A stretch of DNA of 8,505 nucleotides, from the NCBI GenBank assembly GCA_029267645.1, contig JAJUIM010000068.1:1-8505 (forward strand), given 5' to 3'. Source of the DNA: Microbacterium sp. (lineage in GTDB: Bacteria > Actinomycetota > Actinomycetes > Actinomycetales > Microbacteriaceae). Positions 7,739 to 8,505 of the stretch are shown here, piece after piece (position 1 is the first letter of the stretch; the number at the start of each line of letters is the position of its first letter). The notes under the pieces are model-generated. The model saw only the letters and a program-made list of their open reading frames with translations, searched no databases and was not told the DNA's origin. A program made the position numbers and the translations under genes.

Positions 7739-8505
7739 TCGGGGGCTCCGATCCTCGTGACGGCCACGAAGAAGTCGGCCGCGTTCGCGTACGTGCCGGC
7801 GGGGATGAGCGCGACGAACTCCGGTTCGGCGACGCCCACCGCGTCGCCGGTCGCCGCGGGCCACTGCGCGGGATCCGCCGAGGCCGGGGCCGCGACGTCG
7901 TCGGGGGCGAGCAGGAGGCGCACGTCGCGGGCGAGGGTCTCCTCGGGGAGCCCCGCCTCGAGGTAGCGCGAATCGACCGCGACCTTGTCGCCCTCGTCGG
8001 TGAACAGCAGCTGCAGGCGGATCCGGTCGCTCACGTCGAAGTCGGCCTGCTTGCGGGTGTCCTGCACGGCGCGGATCACGTCGCGCACGAGGCCCTCGGC
8101 CTCGAGCTCCGGCGTCGTCGTCGTGTCCAGCAGGACGAAGCCGCCCGTGGGCACGATCGCGAGCGCCTCGCCCTCCGGCCGCCCCGACGTCTCCAGCGCG
8201 AGCTCGTACTCGTGCGGCTCGAGCGCGATCCCGTCGGCCGTGACCACGCCGCCCTCCTCGGTCCACAGCCCGTCCTTGGCGGCCCGGATCACGCGCTGCA
8301 CGTCCTTGCCGAGGCGCGGGCCGGCCGCGCGCGCGTTGACGCTCAGGCGGTGGCTGATGCCGTACTCGGACGCCGCGGTGTCGGAGAGCTGCACGAGCTC
8401 GACCGACTTCACGTTGAGCTCCTCGCGCAGGATGTCCTCGAACTGGGCGAGCGACTCTGCGAGCGGCGACACGACCGTGAACCGCGCGAGCGGCAGCCGG
8501 ACGCG
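7735..8505 (-). CDS. ileS: Isoleucyl-tRNA synthetase, C-terminal part; 5' end outside window
   Basis: IleRS charges tRNA-Ile. Only the last 256 residues are here; the frame is open to the right edge, so the catalytic HIGH/KMSKS, editing and most of the anticodon-binding regions lie outside. The fragment begins RVRLPLARFTVV and continues through QFEDILREELNVKSVE, then GPRLGKDVQRVIRAAKDG, then VRDVIRAVQDTRKQADFDVSDRI. This is the C-terminal appendix typical of the long, eukaryote-like IleRS of Actinobacteria. The GTG at 8472 is an internal valine codon, not a start. The last bases overlap the folC start. I am confident of the family; the exact length and class of the enzyme cannot be shown from this piece. 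Confidence 0.94.
   Translation of the reverse strand, partial: RVRLPLARFTVVSPLAESLAQFEDILREELNVKSVELVQLSDTAASEYGISHRLSVNARAAGPRLGKDVQRVIRAAKDGLWTEEGGVVTADGIALEPHEYELALETSGRPEGEALAIVPTGGFVLLDTTTTPELEAEGLVRDVIRAVQDTRKQADFDVSDRIRLQLLFTDEGDKVAVDSRYLEAGLPEETLARDVRLLLAPDDVAAPASADPAQWPAATGDAVGVAEPEFVALIPAGTYANAADFFVAVTRIGAPE
7736..7756 (-). promoter_or_regulatory. folC ribosome binding site and GTGA overlap with ileS
   Basis: On the minus strand the end of ileS contains GAGGATCGGAG followed by seven bases and then GTGA, in which the folC GTG start and the ileS TGA stop share two bases. This fixes the folC start within the long open frame and implies termination-reinitiation coupling. Confidence 0.7.

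Noticed and set aside
5570..7966. A 798-codon plus-strand open frame opposite ndk, DUF4233, folC and ileS
   Set aside because: It runs antisense to four well-supported genes, is Arg/Asp/His-rich low-complexity sequence, and has no recognisable domain. It is a codon-bias shadow.
7739..8266. Upstream extension of the folC frame by 176 codons
   Set aside because: The extra sequence is ileS read in the wrong frame (Arg/Gly/Ala-rich). The GTG at 7738 has a good ribosome binding site and the normal FolC N-terminus.

Overview
The window is an ordinary, tightly packed housekeeping stretch of a G+C-rich actinobacterial chromosome. The gene order (ileS, folC, a DUF4233 gene, ndk, a VKOR-family gene, rne, a DUF4031 gene, rplU, rpmA, obg) and the protein sequences fit the Microbacteriaceae best; I cannot name a genus. 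There are ten genes. Seven of the eight complete ones and both partial ones are recognisable families; DUF4031 and DUF4233 have no known function. I see no mobile element, CRISPR array, tRNA or rRNA, and no sign of recent horizontal transfer.

Layout. On the minus strand, read right to left: the C-terminal 256 residues of isoleucyl-tRNA synthetase (8505-7735) overlap the GTG start of folC (7738-6398). The folC stop directly abuts the start of a small DUF4233 membrane protein (6397-5972), and 39 bases later comes ndk (5932-5516). This run looks like one translationally coupled operon. It ends at a perfect 25-bp inverted repeat (5456-5509) that also serves the convergent plus-strand gene for a vitamin K epoxide reductase-like membrane protein (4846-5448). 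Divergent from that gene is rne (4569-2251), an RNase E/G with long disordered tails and an extended -10 promoter. rne converges on a small plus-strand DUF4031 gene (1975-2238), with only 12 bases between the stops. DUF4031 is divergent from rplU-rpmA (1700-1119), which leads across a hairpin into obg (1001 to beyond base 1, C-terminus missing).

Together the genes cover translation (ileS, rplU, rpmA), ribosome assembly (obg), RNA turnover (rne), folate and nucleotide supply (folC, ndk) and oxidative disulfide formation (VKOR). I looked for an undescribed system and did not find a convincing one. The observations worth a second look are regulatory and architectural. They include the structured rne 5' end, a probable leaderless DUF4031 mRNA, a structured rplU leader and the unusual terminator. 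Other points of interest are ordered islands inside the RNase E tails and the two conserved genes of unknown function.
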